Shown: positions 7,815-16,294, numbered from the stretch's first letter. The stretch is 38,833 nucleotides of DNA from Candidatus Heimdallarchaeota archaeon (GCA_020348965.1 CP070760.1:2258526-2297358); one strand, 5' to 3'. Numbers and translations are program-made. Notes: generated by a model from the letters alone, not told the origin.

Positions 7815-9263
7815 ATGACTGATGTAGCCCTCCATGGCAAACTGATAGATTTAAAAGAAGCCGTTGTGGAAACTATCGAAGAAAAATGGCAAACTGACTC
7901 TTTAAAAAAGCAAATAGAGGTAGCGGGGTTGCGAAAGAAAGGTTTTATGATGCCTTTGGATGCGGAGAATACTACTCATAAGGATATACAACTTGTTAAA
8001 CAGTTTATGCCTGAAATCCAACTCCTAGGATGGGAACTTCGATCGGAACGCGCAAGTAAGGCTTGGGGCGGGGCGTATTTTAGGATTATAGAGCATACAG
8101 AGCAAGAAAAAAGTCAGAAGTGTATTCAATGGATTTATGTCTGGACTAAACAGCGGTTTTTTATCTCTTTCTGGATGACAGTCTTTCCTCTTTTCATGCT
8201 CGGGCTGATTGCAACCCTAATTTATTCTTATCTCTCATTTACAACTGCTTTAGTTTCTGTAGCACTTATCGGAAGCATCTTCTTCCTCTTGGGATTTCGA
8301 GAATTATTTGCCGCAATCAGAGGATTAGCAAAAGGAAAATGGTTTTTCAGTAATGGTCAACTTTCCTTAATTTTTGGAATTGTTTTTTGGTTTCTTTTAG
8401 CTGAAATATATTTGAGTAAAGAGAGTGGAAAGGAAGAACTAAGATCTGGAGCAGAATCTTGGCACGAACTTCCTGTAGGTCAAGAAATTATAGATGGTAT
8501 ATCAACAGCTCTCGGCTTAGAACGTGATATCAGAATATCTTGGGTTGCTGTGGTATTTTTCATTGCAACACTTGTTGCATTATTCTTTTGGAAATGGGAA
8601 CCTCCTGCATTCACACACGCAACGCATGATATGGATTGGGCTCCGTTCTTCATTTACATTAGTAAGGAACCCAAAACCACTGACTGGAAATTGGATAAAG
8701 TTCGATATGATTCATTCCATTACTATGCCGAAACTTTGACAGCTGATCAATTGAAGCGCAGAAACGCTTTGACTAAGGATCAGAGACCACGGTTTGAGAT
8801 TCCAAACTTCTGGCACAGTTTCAGACCTACTCAAGGACTTGATGATCGGATCAAAGTAGTTTTCGGTTTTCTCATTTTCATTATCACTCTAGCAGTTGGA
8901 GCAATTGCCTTTATTGGCCCCTCTGATACACTAATCGCCTCTGACATTGTCCGATTTGTATTTGTCCCATTACTGTTGATGTTTGGTGCCTATAATGTAT
9001 TTGCAAGCTGGCCAAAGTCTATCGTTGATAAAAAGATCGATTTGTCAGATCCTATATACCACTTGACAGACAACCGATTGCGAATATTTTGGAATCTACG
9101 AGGTACAGAACCAGCTCTAAAAGTTCGTTCCAAAATGCAAGACGCTTTTATGGACGACGAGGACTTTGGGACTTTTCGAGATGATCTTGAGCAGATTGTT
9201 TTCTACAACTTACTCCCCAAACTCAGAGAACTTGAACAGAAGGAGTTTTTCAAGGGATTGTAA
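7815..9263 (+). CDS. Polytopic membrane protein of unknown function
   Basis: A 482-residue protein with a cytosolic-looking N-terminal domain of about 110 residues. Six likely transmembrane helices follow (about 115-138, 141-163, 183-200, 241-259, 347-368 and 376-398). A soluble loop of about 85 residues between helices 4 and 5 contains THATHDMDW and several Trp/His residues, and a charged C-terminal domain of about 80 residues ends the protein. I do not recognise a family. The His/Asp cluster just after helix 4 could be functional, but this is speculation. GGTGA five bases ahead of ATG 7815 is a plausible ribosome-binding site. The gene stands alone between the divergent amidohydrolase and the downstream aminotransferase. 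Confidence 0.75.
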   Translation: MTDVALHGKLIDLKEAVVETIEEKWQTDSLKKQIEVAGLRKKGFMMPLDAENTTHKDIQLVKQFMPEIQLLGWELRSERASKAWGGAYFRIIEHTEQEKSQKCIQWIYVWTKQRFFISFWMTVFPLFMLGLIATLIYSYLSFTTALVSVALIGSIFFLLGFRELFAAIRGLAKGKWFFSNGQLSLIFGIVFWFLLAEIYLSKESGKEELRSGAESWHELPVGQEIIDGISTALGLERDIRISWVAVVFFIATLVALFFWKWEPPAFTHATHDMDWAPFFIYISKEPKTTDWKLDKVRYDSFHYYAETLTADQLKRRNALTKDQRPRFEIPNFWHSFRPTQGLDDRIKVVFGFLIFIITLAVGAIAFIGPSDTLIASDIVRFVFVPLLLMFGAYNVFASWPKSIVDKKIDLSDPIYHLTDNRLRIFWNLRGTEPALKVRSKMQDAFMDDEDFGTFRDDLEQIVFYNLLPKLRELEQKEFFKGL

Positions 9264-9362
9264 AAAGATAATTTCCTTTATCAAAAAATCTTTGAACATC
9301 TACAACATATCCTTTATGTTAAGATTCAATACCATTCTCATTTAGATGATTGAGGCTTCTTT

Positions 9363-10703
9363 ATGAATTTCCTTAAAGTAGAGATAGAGAAATTTACTCA
9401 AAAAAGACCAAATTCTCAGGAGCTCTGGAAAAGATCCATACAGGGAATACCAGGAGGAATCTCACATAACATCCGAAATTTGGGTCTTCCATCCATTGGA
9501 GCTTTTCCAGTATTCATTAAATCTGGGCATGATGCTTATTTAATTGACGTAGATAATTTTAAATATATCGATTACTGGCAAGGGCACTACTCGATGCTCC
9601 TCGGTCATAATCATCCTGGTGTTCAAGAGGTTATACTGAATAAATTAAAACTTGGATGGCATTTTGGGACTGTATCCGAAGATCAAGTTAATTTGGCAGA
9701 AATGCTCATTGAGGACAATCCAAGTGTGGAGGAGGTCAGGTTTAGTTCTAGTGGCACAGAATCAGCAATGTATGCCACTCGCTTAGCTCGTGCGTTCACA
9801 GGTAAGCCATTAATTGCAAAAGCGAAAATGGGTTGGCATGGTTATGCCGATACACTTTTGTACGATGTAAAAGCTCCTTTTCTCGGCAAAGAAGGTCCTG
9901 GGATTTTACCAGAAGACCAAGCTGGAATAATAACCTTTGAGGTGAATAACGAAACAACAAAGGATTTAATCCAAGATAATGCACATGAACTAGCAGCAGT
10001 GATAATTGAACCTGTATTGGGAGGTGGAGGAGGTTTTCCAGTTAAAATCGAGTTCCTAAAAATGTTAAGAGAAATGACAGAGAAACTGGACATTCTGCTA
10101 ATATTCGATGAAATAATTACTGGATATAGATTTTCCTATGGACTGTTTCAGAATCAATTAAGAATATTCCCAGATTTAACTACTATGGGCAAGATCGTTG
10201 GCGGTGGATTATGTATCGGAGTGGTAGGTGGGAGAGAGGAGATTATGGAACAAGCAAACCCGCAATTGAATAATCGCGTTTGGACAGGTGGAGGTACCTT
10301 TTCAGCACATCCCCTTAGTATGGCAGCTGGTTTGAAAACCCTAGAAATTTTGAAACAATCCAGTCACGATTATGATCGTACCAATGCAATCGGTACGAAA
10401 TTTATAACAGAGCTGAACGAGGTTTTTGGGGATGAGAACCTTAGCTTTGCAGTCACTGGCTATAAATCATATATTACAATCCATGCTTTATCCAAATATC
10501 TTGAAAATCCAGGCATGAATGAAATTATCCAATTCAACAGTAAGAAGCGTGAGGCTCTTCTACAATTGGCATTATTGAACAGAAACATTAGTGGAATGCA
10601 TGGGATCGGGGCTTTGTCCTTTGTACACACCACACAACACATTAATCAAACACAAGAAGCTGTTGAGGAGATCACACCTCCCATTTCAAAAACACAAATC
10701 TAA
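9363..10703 (+). CDS. Class III PLP-dependent aminotransferase (glutamate-1-semialdehyde aminomutase-like)
   Basis: A 446-residue fold-type I PLP enzyme of the HemL/ornithine-aminotransferase class. Key features are SSSGTESAMYATRLARAFTG (cofactor phosphate loop), IFDEIITGYR (D249 contacts the pyridine nitrogen) and TTMGKIVGGG with predicted Schiff-base Lys277. The overall pattern, including VWTGGGTFSAHPL, resembles glutamate-1-semialdehyde 2,1-aminomutase-like proteins. No tetrapyrrole genes are nearby, so a catabolic or amino-acid transaminase is equally possible. The C-terminal 15 residues are degenerate and polar. It starts at ATG. Confidence 0.85.
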   Translation: MNFLKVEIEKFTQKRPNSQELWKRSIQGIPGGISHNIRNLGLPSIGAFPVFIKSGHDAYLIDVDNFKYIDYWQGHYSMLLGHNHPGVQEVILNKLKLGWHFGTVSEDQVNLAEMLIEDNPSVEEVRFSSSGTESAMYATRLARAFTGKPLIAKAKMGWHGYADTLLYDVKAPFLGKEGPGILPEDQAGIITFEVNNETTKDLIQDNAHELAAVIIEPVLGGGGGFPVKIEFLKMLREMTEKLDILLIFDEIITGYRFSYGLFQNQLRIFPDLTTMGKIVGGGLCIGVVGGREEIMEQANPQLNNRVWTGGGTFSAHPLSMAAGLKTLEILKQSSHDYDRTNAIGTKFITELNEVFGDENLSFAVTGYKSYITIHALSKYLENPGMNEIIQFNSKKREALLQLALLNRNISGMHGIGALSFVHTTQHINQTQEAVEEITPPISKTQI

Positions 10704-10753
10704 CCAATTAAATTATATCTATTTCGAATTAATAATGTGTACAGGAAGAGAAT

Positions 10754-11137
10754 TCATAATAAATTTAGCTGTTTTACTATCAGAGAAACCAATTCGAACC
10801 TAGGAATAAGGATGATTTCTTTTTTGTCCGCCAGTCGTCTTGCGGCTTTAGAAAAACCCATTGATGACACAACTAATATTCGATGAATTTCAGGACAGGT
10901 CTGGAGAAGTTCTTTCGCCTTGTACACCTGACTAACTCCAACGATTCGTTTCCAATCACAGATAATGACTCCAATGTATTCTGATTTTGAACCCAATTGC
11001 GTCAACACAAAAGATAATCGGGAATCAGCCAACGGATGCTTTAATAATTGCATGGGATGGTGTGTTACGAACCCTATGGCTTCAAATACAATAATAGCAA
11101 GGTCATTGAGTGGTTTTGTAAGAAGCTCTTCAGACAT
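10754..11137 (-). CDS. Mrr-like (restriction-endonuclease-fold) protein, catalytic residues replaced, copy A
   Basis: A 127-residue protein whose C-terminal half matches the core of Mrr-type restriction-endonuclease folds: IGVIICDWKRIVGVSQVYKAKELL, then RILVVSSMGFSKAARRLA and a final IPRFELVSL. In active Mrr proteins the strand before WKR-P/T-VG carries ExK (for example VECKRWKR). Here those positions read I-I-C, so the catalytic Glu and Lys are missing. It is a clear paralogue of the gene 280 bases upstream on the same strand and likely a non-nucleolytic DNA-binding or regulatory protein. A GAGG motif 5-9 bases before ATG 11137 (minus strand) is a reasonable ribosome-binding site. Confidence 0.7.
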   Translation of the reverse strand: MSEELLTKPLNDLAIIVFEAIGFVTHHPMQLLKHPLADSRLSFVLTQLGSKSEYIGVIICDWKRIVGVSQVYKAKELLQTCPEIHRILVVSSMGFSKAARRLADKKEIILIPRFELVSLIVKQLNLL

Positions 11138-11418
11138 TTGTTGATCCTCAATCTATCTAGGTTTGTGTGAAACTAGCGATTGGAGTTTATAATTACCCGT
11201 AATACGTAAATAAGATAGTTCTTCAGAGTAAAATAAAATTAAGGCGACCTTAAACAGTAATTTTCCGAATCTTCCGACATAAAACCATGTCAATGAGTGT
11301 ATTTTTCCAGAGGGATTAATTACAGATCTAGGTTTGAAGAAGCACAAAAACCATTCATCATACCCCTTTGGTAAGCGTCTCCTCTAAAAATAAATGACTT
11401 AACCATATTTGTATTATA

Positions 11419-11832
11419 TTAGAATAGGAGCTCAACTCGTTTCTGGAATAGCGATACTAGCTCACCCCTCGAAATGAGTCCAATTCCCACCTTTTCTGCG
11501 AGTCGGGAAGCGGAGTAAGAAAATCCTAAAGAAGAAACGATTAATACACGATCCAGTTTAGGACAGGTTTGGAGAAGCTCCTCTGCTTTGTGGATCTGTC
11601 CAACTCCAACAGTCCTCTTCCAATCTCGAATAATAACTCCAATATACTCTGTTTTCGACTTTGAGCCTACACGTGTCAACACGAAAGATAAACGTGAGTC
11701 TGCCAGAGGATGTTTAAGAACTTGCATTGGATGGAGCGTAACGAATCCATCTAGGGCCTCAAATACAATTTTTACAAGATTAGTAAGGGATTCATTCATG
11801 AAGTCAATGACCATATTCCGTTCCCAACTCAT
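11419..11832 (-). CDS. Mrr-like (restriction-endonuclease-fold) protein, catalytic residues replaced, copy B
   Basis: Paralogue of the downstream copy. Shared blocks include HPMQ-LKHPLADSRLSFVLT, YIGVII-DWKR-VGV, KAEELLQTCP and VSS-GFS-A-RLA. The motif equivalent to Mrr ExK reads I-I-R, so nuclease activity is not expected from known chemistry. The open frame extends upstream to a TTG at 11904. However, a strong TATA-like element lies inside that extension (11881-11890), and copy A has no equivalent N-terminus, so I choose ATG 11832 (137 residues). ATG 11799 is another option. The gene is divergent from the GHMP kinase, with repeats in the space between them. Confidence 0.65.
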   Translation of the reverse strand: MSWERNMVIDFMNESLTNLVKIVFEALDGFVTLHPMQVLKHPLADSRLSFVLTRVGSKSKTEYIGVIIRDWKRTVGVGQIHKAEELLQTCPKLDRVLIVSSLGFSYSASRLAEKVGIGLISRGELVSLFQKRVELLF

Positions 11833-11880
11833 TGTTAAATTGGGGTAATTTCGTGACAGGTGATCTAATTTTCCCAATTC

Positions 11881-11890
11881 ATATAAATAT
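11881..11890 (-). promoter_or_regulatory. TATA-like box ahead of Mrr-like copy B
   Basis: ATATTTATAT on the minus strand lies about 50 bases ahead of ATG 11832, giving an expected start site near 11860. Its location argues against the TTG start at 11904. Confidence 0.4.
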
Positions 11891-11902
11891 TCTTCCGAAG
11901 AC

Positions 11903-11931
11903 AAGAAAGTAGGTACTAAGAAAGTAGTACT
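11903..11931. repeat. Imperfect tandem repeat, 15/14 bases
   Basis: AAGAAAGTAGGTACT (11903-11917) is followed immediately by AAGAAAGTAGTACT (11918-11931), differing by one G. It sits between Mrr-like copy B and the GHMP kinase, just upstream of the copy B promoter. Confidence 0.6.
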
Positions 11932-11965
11932 ACTAATAAGAAAACTAAGAAATTAATGAAATAAG

Positions 11966-12008
11966 CCGACTTAAATCATTATATGGTAAACACATCCGAC
12001 TTAAATCA
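11966..12008. repeat. Perfect 13-base direct repeat, candidate operator pair
   Basis: CCGACTTAAATCA occurs at 11966-11978 and again at 11996-12008, start-to-start distance 30 bases (about three helical turns). It is located in the 240-312 base divergent intergenic region between Mrr-like copy B (minus) and the GHMP kinase (plus). Phased direct repeats of this kind are typical binding sites for a protein on one DNA face; the binding protein is unknown. Confidence 0.6.
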
Positions 12009-12144
12009 GTGTTTTTTTAAATAATAAGAACAGAGGTGTATTTATTCTTAAAAAGATCAATTTATTTAAGAGAGGTAGAAAGTAGAAATAACTCACAAGA
12101 AATTAACAAGAGAAAGAAAAAATCCAGTACAAGTGATAAAATAA

Positions 12145-13200
12145 ATGAATCTGACCATCAAGGCTCCAGGACGAATTGTATTGTTCGGAGAACATCAAGA
12201 TTACTTGGAATTACCAGTTATTCCTGCTGCAGTAGATTTATTCATGAAAATTAAAGGGAAAAAGACTAATTCAGACCAATATTATATAAATCTACCAGAC
12301 ATACAAGATTCTCAGTCCTTTTTAGCTACTAATACTAAGTACCAACATGCGCGTGATTACTTGCGTTCTGGAGTGAAGGTTCTGCAAGAGAATGAAATAA
12401 TTCCTTCTGATAAGGGTATTTCTGCAGTAATAACGAGCGACATTCCAATGCAGGTAGGTTTATCTTCCTCTAGTGCATTATGCGTGATTTGGATAGCATT
12501 TCTGGCTGAAGTTTTTAATAATCCATTGAATCCAATGGAAATCACCAAATTTGCTCATCAATCAGAAGTACTGGAATTTAATGAGCCTGGGGGTATGCAA
12601 GATCACATGGCGATCGCTCATGGATATATCAATTTTGAAGAATTTGATCCGATAAGATGTACTCGTCTCCTTACTGAATTACCTGGGCTCGTTGTAGGGA
12701 ATTCTCTAGAGAGGAAAGATACTCTTAACACACTGGCAACTATTAAAAATGGAGTACGAAAGGGTCTTGAATTCATGGAAACATTAAAGGTACGAGATTT
12801 AACAATTGATGAAGTTCAAGAATTAGAACCAATCAAAGGACAATTAGATGAATTCACACTTAATGCTCTAAAAGCTGCTGTTACTAACTTTGAAATAACA
12901 AAACAAGCTCATATAGAACTTCAAAAATCGGCATGGGATGAGAATTATATTGGGAGTCTCATGAATAAACACCATGCTTCCCTTCGTGATTACTTAGGGG
13001 TGAGTACTCCTAAAATAGAGAAAATAATTGACGTTGCGATGAAAGCTGGTGCTTTAGGATGTAAAATTACAGGATCAGGCAATGGAGGATGCATGATTGC
13101 TCTATGTCCTGATCATGAAGATGATGTGAGCAAAGCTATTCAACGGGTGGGTGGACAAACTCATATTGCTAAGGTAGTTTCTGGTGTATCTAGATTTTGA
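12145..13200 (+). CDS. GHMP-family kinase, galactokinase-like
   Basis: A 351-residue GHMP kinase. Motif 1 is APGRIVLFGEHQDY (residues 7-20), close to the galactokinase signature GEHTDY. Motif 2 is VGLSSSSAL (104-112), the ATP phosphate loop. PGGMQDHMA (148-156) supplies the probable catalytic base Asp153. Motif 3 is KITGSGNGGCMI near residue 315. The GEH-DY plus PAAVD context favours a sugar kinase (galactokinase, glucuronokinase or similar) over mevalonate kinase, which normally has GEHAVVYG. It probably phosphorylates an anomeric sugar hydroxyl in the cytosol. The upstream region contains phased direct repeats that may regulate it. No other sugar-pathway genes are adjacent. Confidence 0.85.
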   Translation: MNLTIKAPGRIVLFGEHQDYLELPVIPAAVDLFMKIKGKKTNSDQYYINLPDIQDSQSFLATNTKYQHARDYLRSGVKVLQENEIIPSDKGISAVITSDIPMQVGLSSSSALCVIWIAFLAEVFNNPLNPMEITKFAHQSEVLEFNEPGGMQDHMAIAHGYINFEEFDPIRCTRLLTELPGLVVGNSLERKDTLNTLATIKNGVRKGLEFMETLKVRDLTIDEVQELEPIKGQLDEFTLNALKAAVTNFEITKQAHIELQKSAWDENYIGSLMNKHHASLRDYLGVSTPKIEKIIDVAMKAGALGCKITGSGNGGCMIALCPDHEDDVSKAIQRVGGQTHIAKVVSGVSRF

Positions 13201-13330
13201 CAAAGCTAACTACATAGACAATTAGCACGCAGGTTGAATAAGGAGTTAAATTTATATTACACTAAACGACAGTGGCTAATTGCCTCTCAATGTTTGACTG
13301 AAGCGCATAAAAATAGAGTTGGCCTCTCTA

Positions 13331-13786
13331 ATGATTGTTCAGCGAAGAAAATTCCCTTACAAGTGGATGTTAAGCATTATTTCGACTTTTGAAAAAGAAA
13401 ATTCATTATCACCCTCTCAGGTTGCAAGGAGTATTGGTTCATGTACATCAGACGCAAGAGAGGTCTTGCGGATGTTACAATATTTGACTTCTTTTGGAAA
13501 GATAATAATGGATTCAGAAGATAAATGGAAGATTGGGGATTCCCCTGAAGATACTGATTCTACCACTCAAAATTTCCGCTTAAAATATATTCAAGCACTA
13601 ACTGAGCTTATTCAAAATCTCAACAAAGAACCACAAAGTTCTGAATCGTTGGCTGAAAAAACGTCAAACAAAGTGACTGATGTTCAAGAGGCGCTTGTTT
13701 TTTCGAAATTAATTACCGAAAAGGGGTATTTTCAATCACAGGGAAGCGGATATTCTCAACAATGGAGTTTGAAAAGATCGAGTTAA
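13331..13786 (+). CDS. Tandem winged-helix DNA-binding protein
   Basis: A 151-residue protein with two helix-turn-helix-like units. The first, about residues 10-60 (LSPSQVARSIGSCTSDAREVLRML), ends with a beta-wing around WKIGDS. The second, about residues 80-150 (SSESLAEKTSNKVTDVQEALVF), ends with YSQQWSL. This resembles archaeal MarR/IclR-type or TFE/Rpc-type double winged helices, but no specific family is assigned. Its stop codon shares the TTAA at 13783-13786 with the stop of the convergent ATPase gene. TTG 13319 is an alternative start four codons upstream; ATG 13331 is preferred only by codon type. Confidence 0.65.
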   Translation: MIVQRRKFPYKWMLSIISTFEKENSLSPSQVARSIGSCTSDAREVLRMLQYLTSFGKIIMDSEDKWKIGDSPEDTDSTTQNFRLKYIQALTELIQNLNKEPQSSESLAEKTSNKVTDVQEALVFSKLITEKGYFQSQGSGYSQQWSLKRSS

Positions 13787-16089
13787 AGCAGATGGATATT
13801 CTTCCCATCAAATGAAATCATTCCACGGATAGCAAGCATTTTAAGAACTGGGACAATCTCACTTTCATTTCGATTTAGTAAAAGACAAAGTCTATCAGTT
13901 GTCATTGTCGGATTGAATTTCAGGATGGAAATAATAGCCTCGATTGCTTCCGATGATTCAGAAACACGTTCAGCAGTTGGTCGAGGGCCGCTTTCTTTGG
14001 TACTAAGATGACCAAAGATGGTCTGGAATATTATTATCCTATTAAGACATTCCTCGAAGACGAAGGTAAGAACTTCATTTCTGGAAATTATATGCGCTCC
14101 GATAGTCAGGTCTCCTGCTGAAGCCATTTCAATCAGTTTTTTGGTAGCCAGAAGTGCTTGGTTTGACATAAAGTCAACATAATACAACCCTCCGTGCTCA
14201 GTTAGTGATTCAGCAAGATCTAACGTCTTGGTAGCTGTACGCTGGAGAGACAATTCTTCATCCCGGAGTATGAATGCATACCTGATGTTCCCTCGTACAA
14301 GTTTTCTTAATCGCCGTAGACTTTGAAAAACGGTTGCAGAATGTTCAGAATTATTGATTTCAATACCTACAGATGTTGGGCCTCTTGGAGTCTGATAAGT
14401 GAATACAAGATCAAGGCCTTTAGTGTCTCTTTCAATAAGTTGACGATCAATACGGACATTCAGAATTGATAATCCGTAAAGAGGAGTATGACGTTCTATG
14501 GACGTATTTAGAATTTCATATAGTACTCCCTTTAGAAAGTCTCGTCGGACTGGATGTGGAAATGCAAAGATTTCCTGCTCATATTCTCGTGCGTATTGAG
14601 CCCATTTCTTCTCTAAAAAACTAATAATTTCACTTGATGTTGTTGTCACTTTTGGAGGGGGAACAGTAATTGTTTCAGGAACCTCTGCTGGTGGTGTGAA
14701 TGATGGTGTTGCAGGTGTGGGTTTTGGGGTCGTTTTATCAATATTTGGAAATAATTCAGCAAGGGCTTCTAATTCTTCGGGATGTAGGTCAATTATGGAT
14801 TTAGCGCTCTCTTCTGACAATTCGGAAGAAGCGACAATTTTGTCTGGGGTCATCGGAGGGATCCCAGCCACCGCCTCCTTTTGGATTTCTCCTGTAATAT
14901 CACTTGATGTCAATTTCCGAATTAATCCTCGATCCTTGAATTCATTTAACCGGTCTCTTAAGTGGCGTAAGAACAAACGGGGATTACCTTCTGTATTTTG
15001 AGAAGCAATTGAGATATAATCTTCTGCAAATGGATATGTTTGAAATGGTGGTGACACCCCAGAGTCTTTGAATAAAGTCTCAAGTCTTGATTTTGTTAGA
15101 AGAGTAGCATTTTCAGGGGTTAATCGTTCTAAACTGGTAATGTAATCTATCCGTTGTCTACTATATTCTGGGACCTCTTTGACAATCGATTCATTCCAGA
15201 CAACAGATTGGACCATTGCTAGTACAAGAAGGTGAGGACATTGATTGTACAAGTTTGTTAAACTATCAAAAAGGATCTGAATGCCACTATCTCTTTTAAA
15301 TCTAATGTAAATCGATTCTAATTGGTCAAAACTTAATAGAATAGGTTTACGGGCGAGAGCAGTAAGTGTTTGAATGATTGAGAGAGCTCTCCCCTCCGAA
15401 TTAATGGAATGGGGAACTCCCAACCTTTCAAGATCACTTTCGGAGATATCAATGCCTGATAACCACTTAAAGGCCGTCGGTCTGGTTGTGGGGTTTAACG
15501 TGTGAAATAGTACCTCGAGAAACTGGATATCAACATCTGGAGATCTGGCAAGATAGTTAATCGCTAATTTTCTAAGGTTCGTTGAGTAGAACTTTTCAGG
15601 CTTGAAATGGAAAATTTTCATGGGATCTGATCCGAAAGAGGAAGCTAGACTTTGGGCAATTGGATTGTCTGGCAAACCCTCACTTAAAGCTCGAGAGACC
15701 ATTTCACCTATAAAGCGTTCGAGGGGGCTATATTCATCACCTTCACCCTTTTTTCGGAGACTTATCATAATTTCTTGAAGGATATGTCCATAGATCCGCT
15801 GAATATCTCCTAAAGGACGAACGGAGATGAAAAGGAAGTCTTTCTCCTCAGCGATCCTTCTTAAACGTGCTAAAACATGAGTCTTTCCAGTTCCAGCATC
15901 TCCAAGGATCATACACATGCCAGACCTCCCTGTGGATCTTACTTCATCTAAAGTTTCGATAACCACACGAGTGGCCTTACGATTAATCTCCTCGACATCA
16001 ATGATTCCAACTTGCCATGGATCACCCACGCTCGTGCTTCGGAATGGGTTTGCTTTTCCTAAGATGATCGCATCGTATATTTCAGCCAA
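13783..16089 (-). CDS. P-loop ATPase fused to restriction-endonuclease-like domain and C-terminal winged helix
   Basis: A 768-residue protein with at least three parts. The N-terminal STAND/Cdc6-like ATPase has Walker A GDAGTGKT (63-70), Walker B LLSFDQLES (251-259, D255) and a Cdc6-like sensor-2 GNPRLFLRHL (368-377). A Pro/Thr-rich linker spans about 450-482. A C-terminal alpha/beta domain (about 485-660) contains KGLDLVF (D560) and VGIEINN (E577, N579). The spacing and strand pattern resemble the D...ExK core of PD-(D/E)xK nucleases, but with Asn instead of Lys. The last 65 residues look like a winged helix (TDRLCLLLNRNESEIVPVLKML). The NPF-W start and GDAGTGKTH recall uncharacterised bacterial and BREX-type ATPases. 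Function is unknown; DNA metabolism or defence is an inference. Confidence 0.8.
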   Translation of the reverse strand: MAEIYDAIILGKANPFRSTSVGDPWQVGIIDVEEINRKATRVVIETLDEVRSTGRSGMCMILGDAGTGKTHVLARLRRIAEEKDFLFISVRPLGDIQRIYGHILQEIMISLRKKGEGDEYSPLERFIGEMVSRALSEGLPDNPIAQSLASSFGSDPMKIFHFKPEKFYSTNLRKLAINYLARSPDVDIQFLEVLFHTLNPTTRPTAFKWLSGIDISESDLERLGVPHSINSEGRALSIIQTLTALARKPILLSFDQLESIYIRFKRDSGIQILFDSLTNLYNQCPHLLVLAMVQSVVWNESIVKEVPEYSRQRIDYITSLERLTPENATLLTKSRLETLFKDSGVSPPFQTYPFAEDYISIASQNTEGNPRLFLRHLRDRLNEFKDRGLIRKLTSSDITGEIQKEAVAGIPPMTPDKIVASSELSEESAKSIIDLHPEELEALAELFPNIDKTTPKPTPATPSFTPPAEVPETITVPPPKVTTTSSEIISFLEKKWAQYAREYEQEIFAFPHPVRRDFLKGVLYEILNTSIERHTPLYGLSILNVRIDRQLIERDTKGLDLVFTYQTPRGPTSVGIEINNSEHSATVFQSLRRLRKLVRGNIRYAFILRDEELSLQRTATKTLDLAESLTEHGGLYYVDFMSNQALLATKKLIEMASAGDLTIGAHIISRNEVLTFVFEECLNRIIIFQTIFGHLSTKESGPRPTAERVSESSEAIEAIISILKFNPTMTTDRLCLLLNRNESEIVPVLKMLAIRGMISFDGKNIHLL

Positions 16090-16137
16090 AATACAGCACT
16101 CACTCTATTTTTCAAATTATCAGGACAAGATTTTTCC

Positions 16138-16170
16138 TTAATAGGATTAATAAATGATTCAACCTATTAA
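16138..16170. promoter_or_regulatory. TATA-like box of the ATPase gene inside an 8-base inverted repeat
   Basis: Arms TTAATAGG (16138-16145) and CCTATTAA (16163-16170) are perfect inverted repeats with a 17-base spacer. The spacer holds the minus-strand TATA-like TTTATTAAT (16146-16154), about 57-65 bases ahead of the ATPase start codon at 16089. A dimeric regulator bound here would cover the promoter. Confidence 0.4.
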
Positions 16171-16247
16171 AGCCATGTATTAATAAAACAATATCTACAC
16201 GATACCATGTAAATTTGGTTCAGAAATTTATTCCACTAAGAGAGAGG

Positions 16248-16257
16248 ATTTAAAAGA
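16248..16257 (+). promoter_or_regulatory. TATA-like box of the beta-propeller gene
   Basis: ATTTAAAAGA lies about 40 bases ahead of ATG 16295. The expected start site near 16280 leaves a leader of about 15 bases. Confidence 0.45.
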
Positions 16258-16294
16258 CATAAAATCATTAGAGCTCGAACTAATAAAACTTTCA

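Noticed and set aside
11153-11347. 64-codon minus-strand frame between the two Mrr-like copies, possibly a decayed N-terminus of copy A
   Set aside because: A short stretch (YSEELSYL) loosely recalls the extended N-terminus of copy B, but no convincing similarity or ribosome-binding site exists; treated as chance.
11833-11904. N-terminal extension of Mrr-like copy B from a TTG codon
   Set aside because: It lacks a ribosome-binding site, contains a TATA-like element and has no counterpart in copy A.
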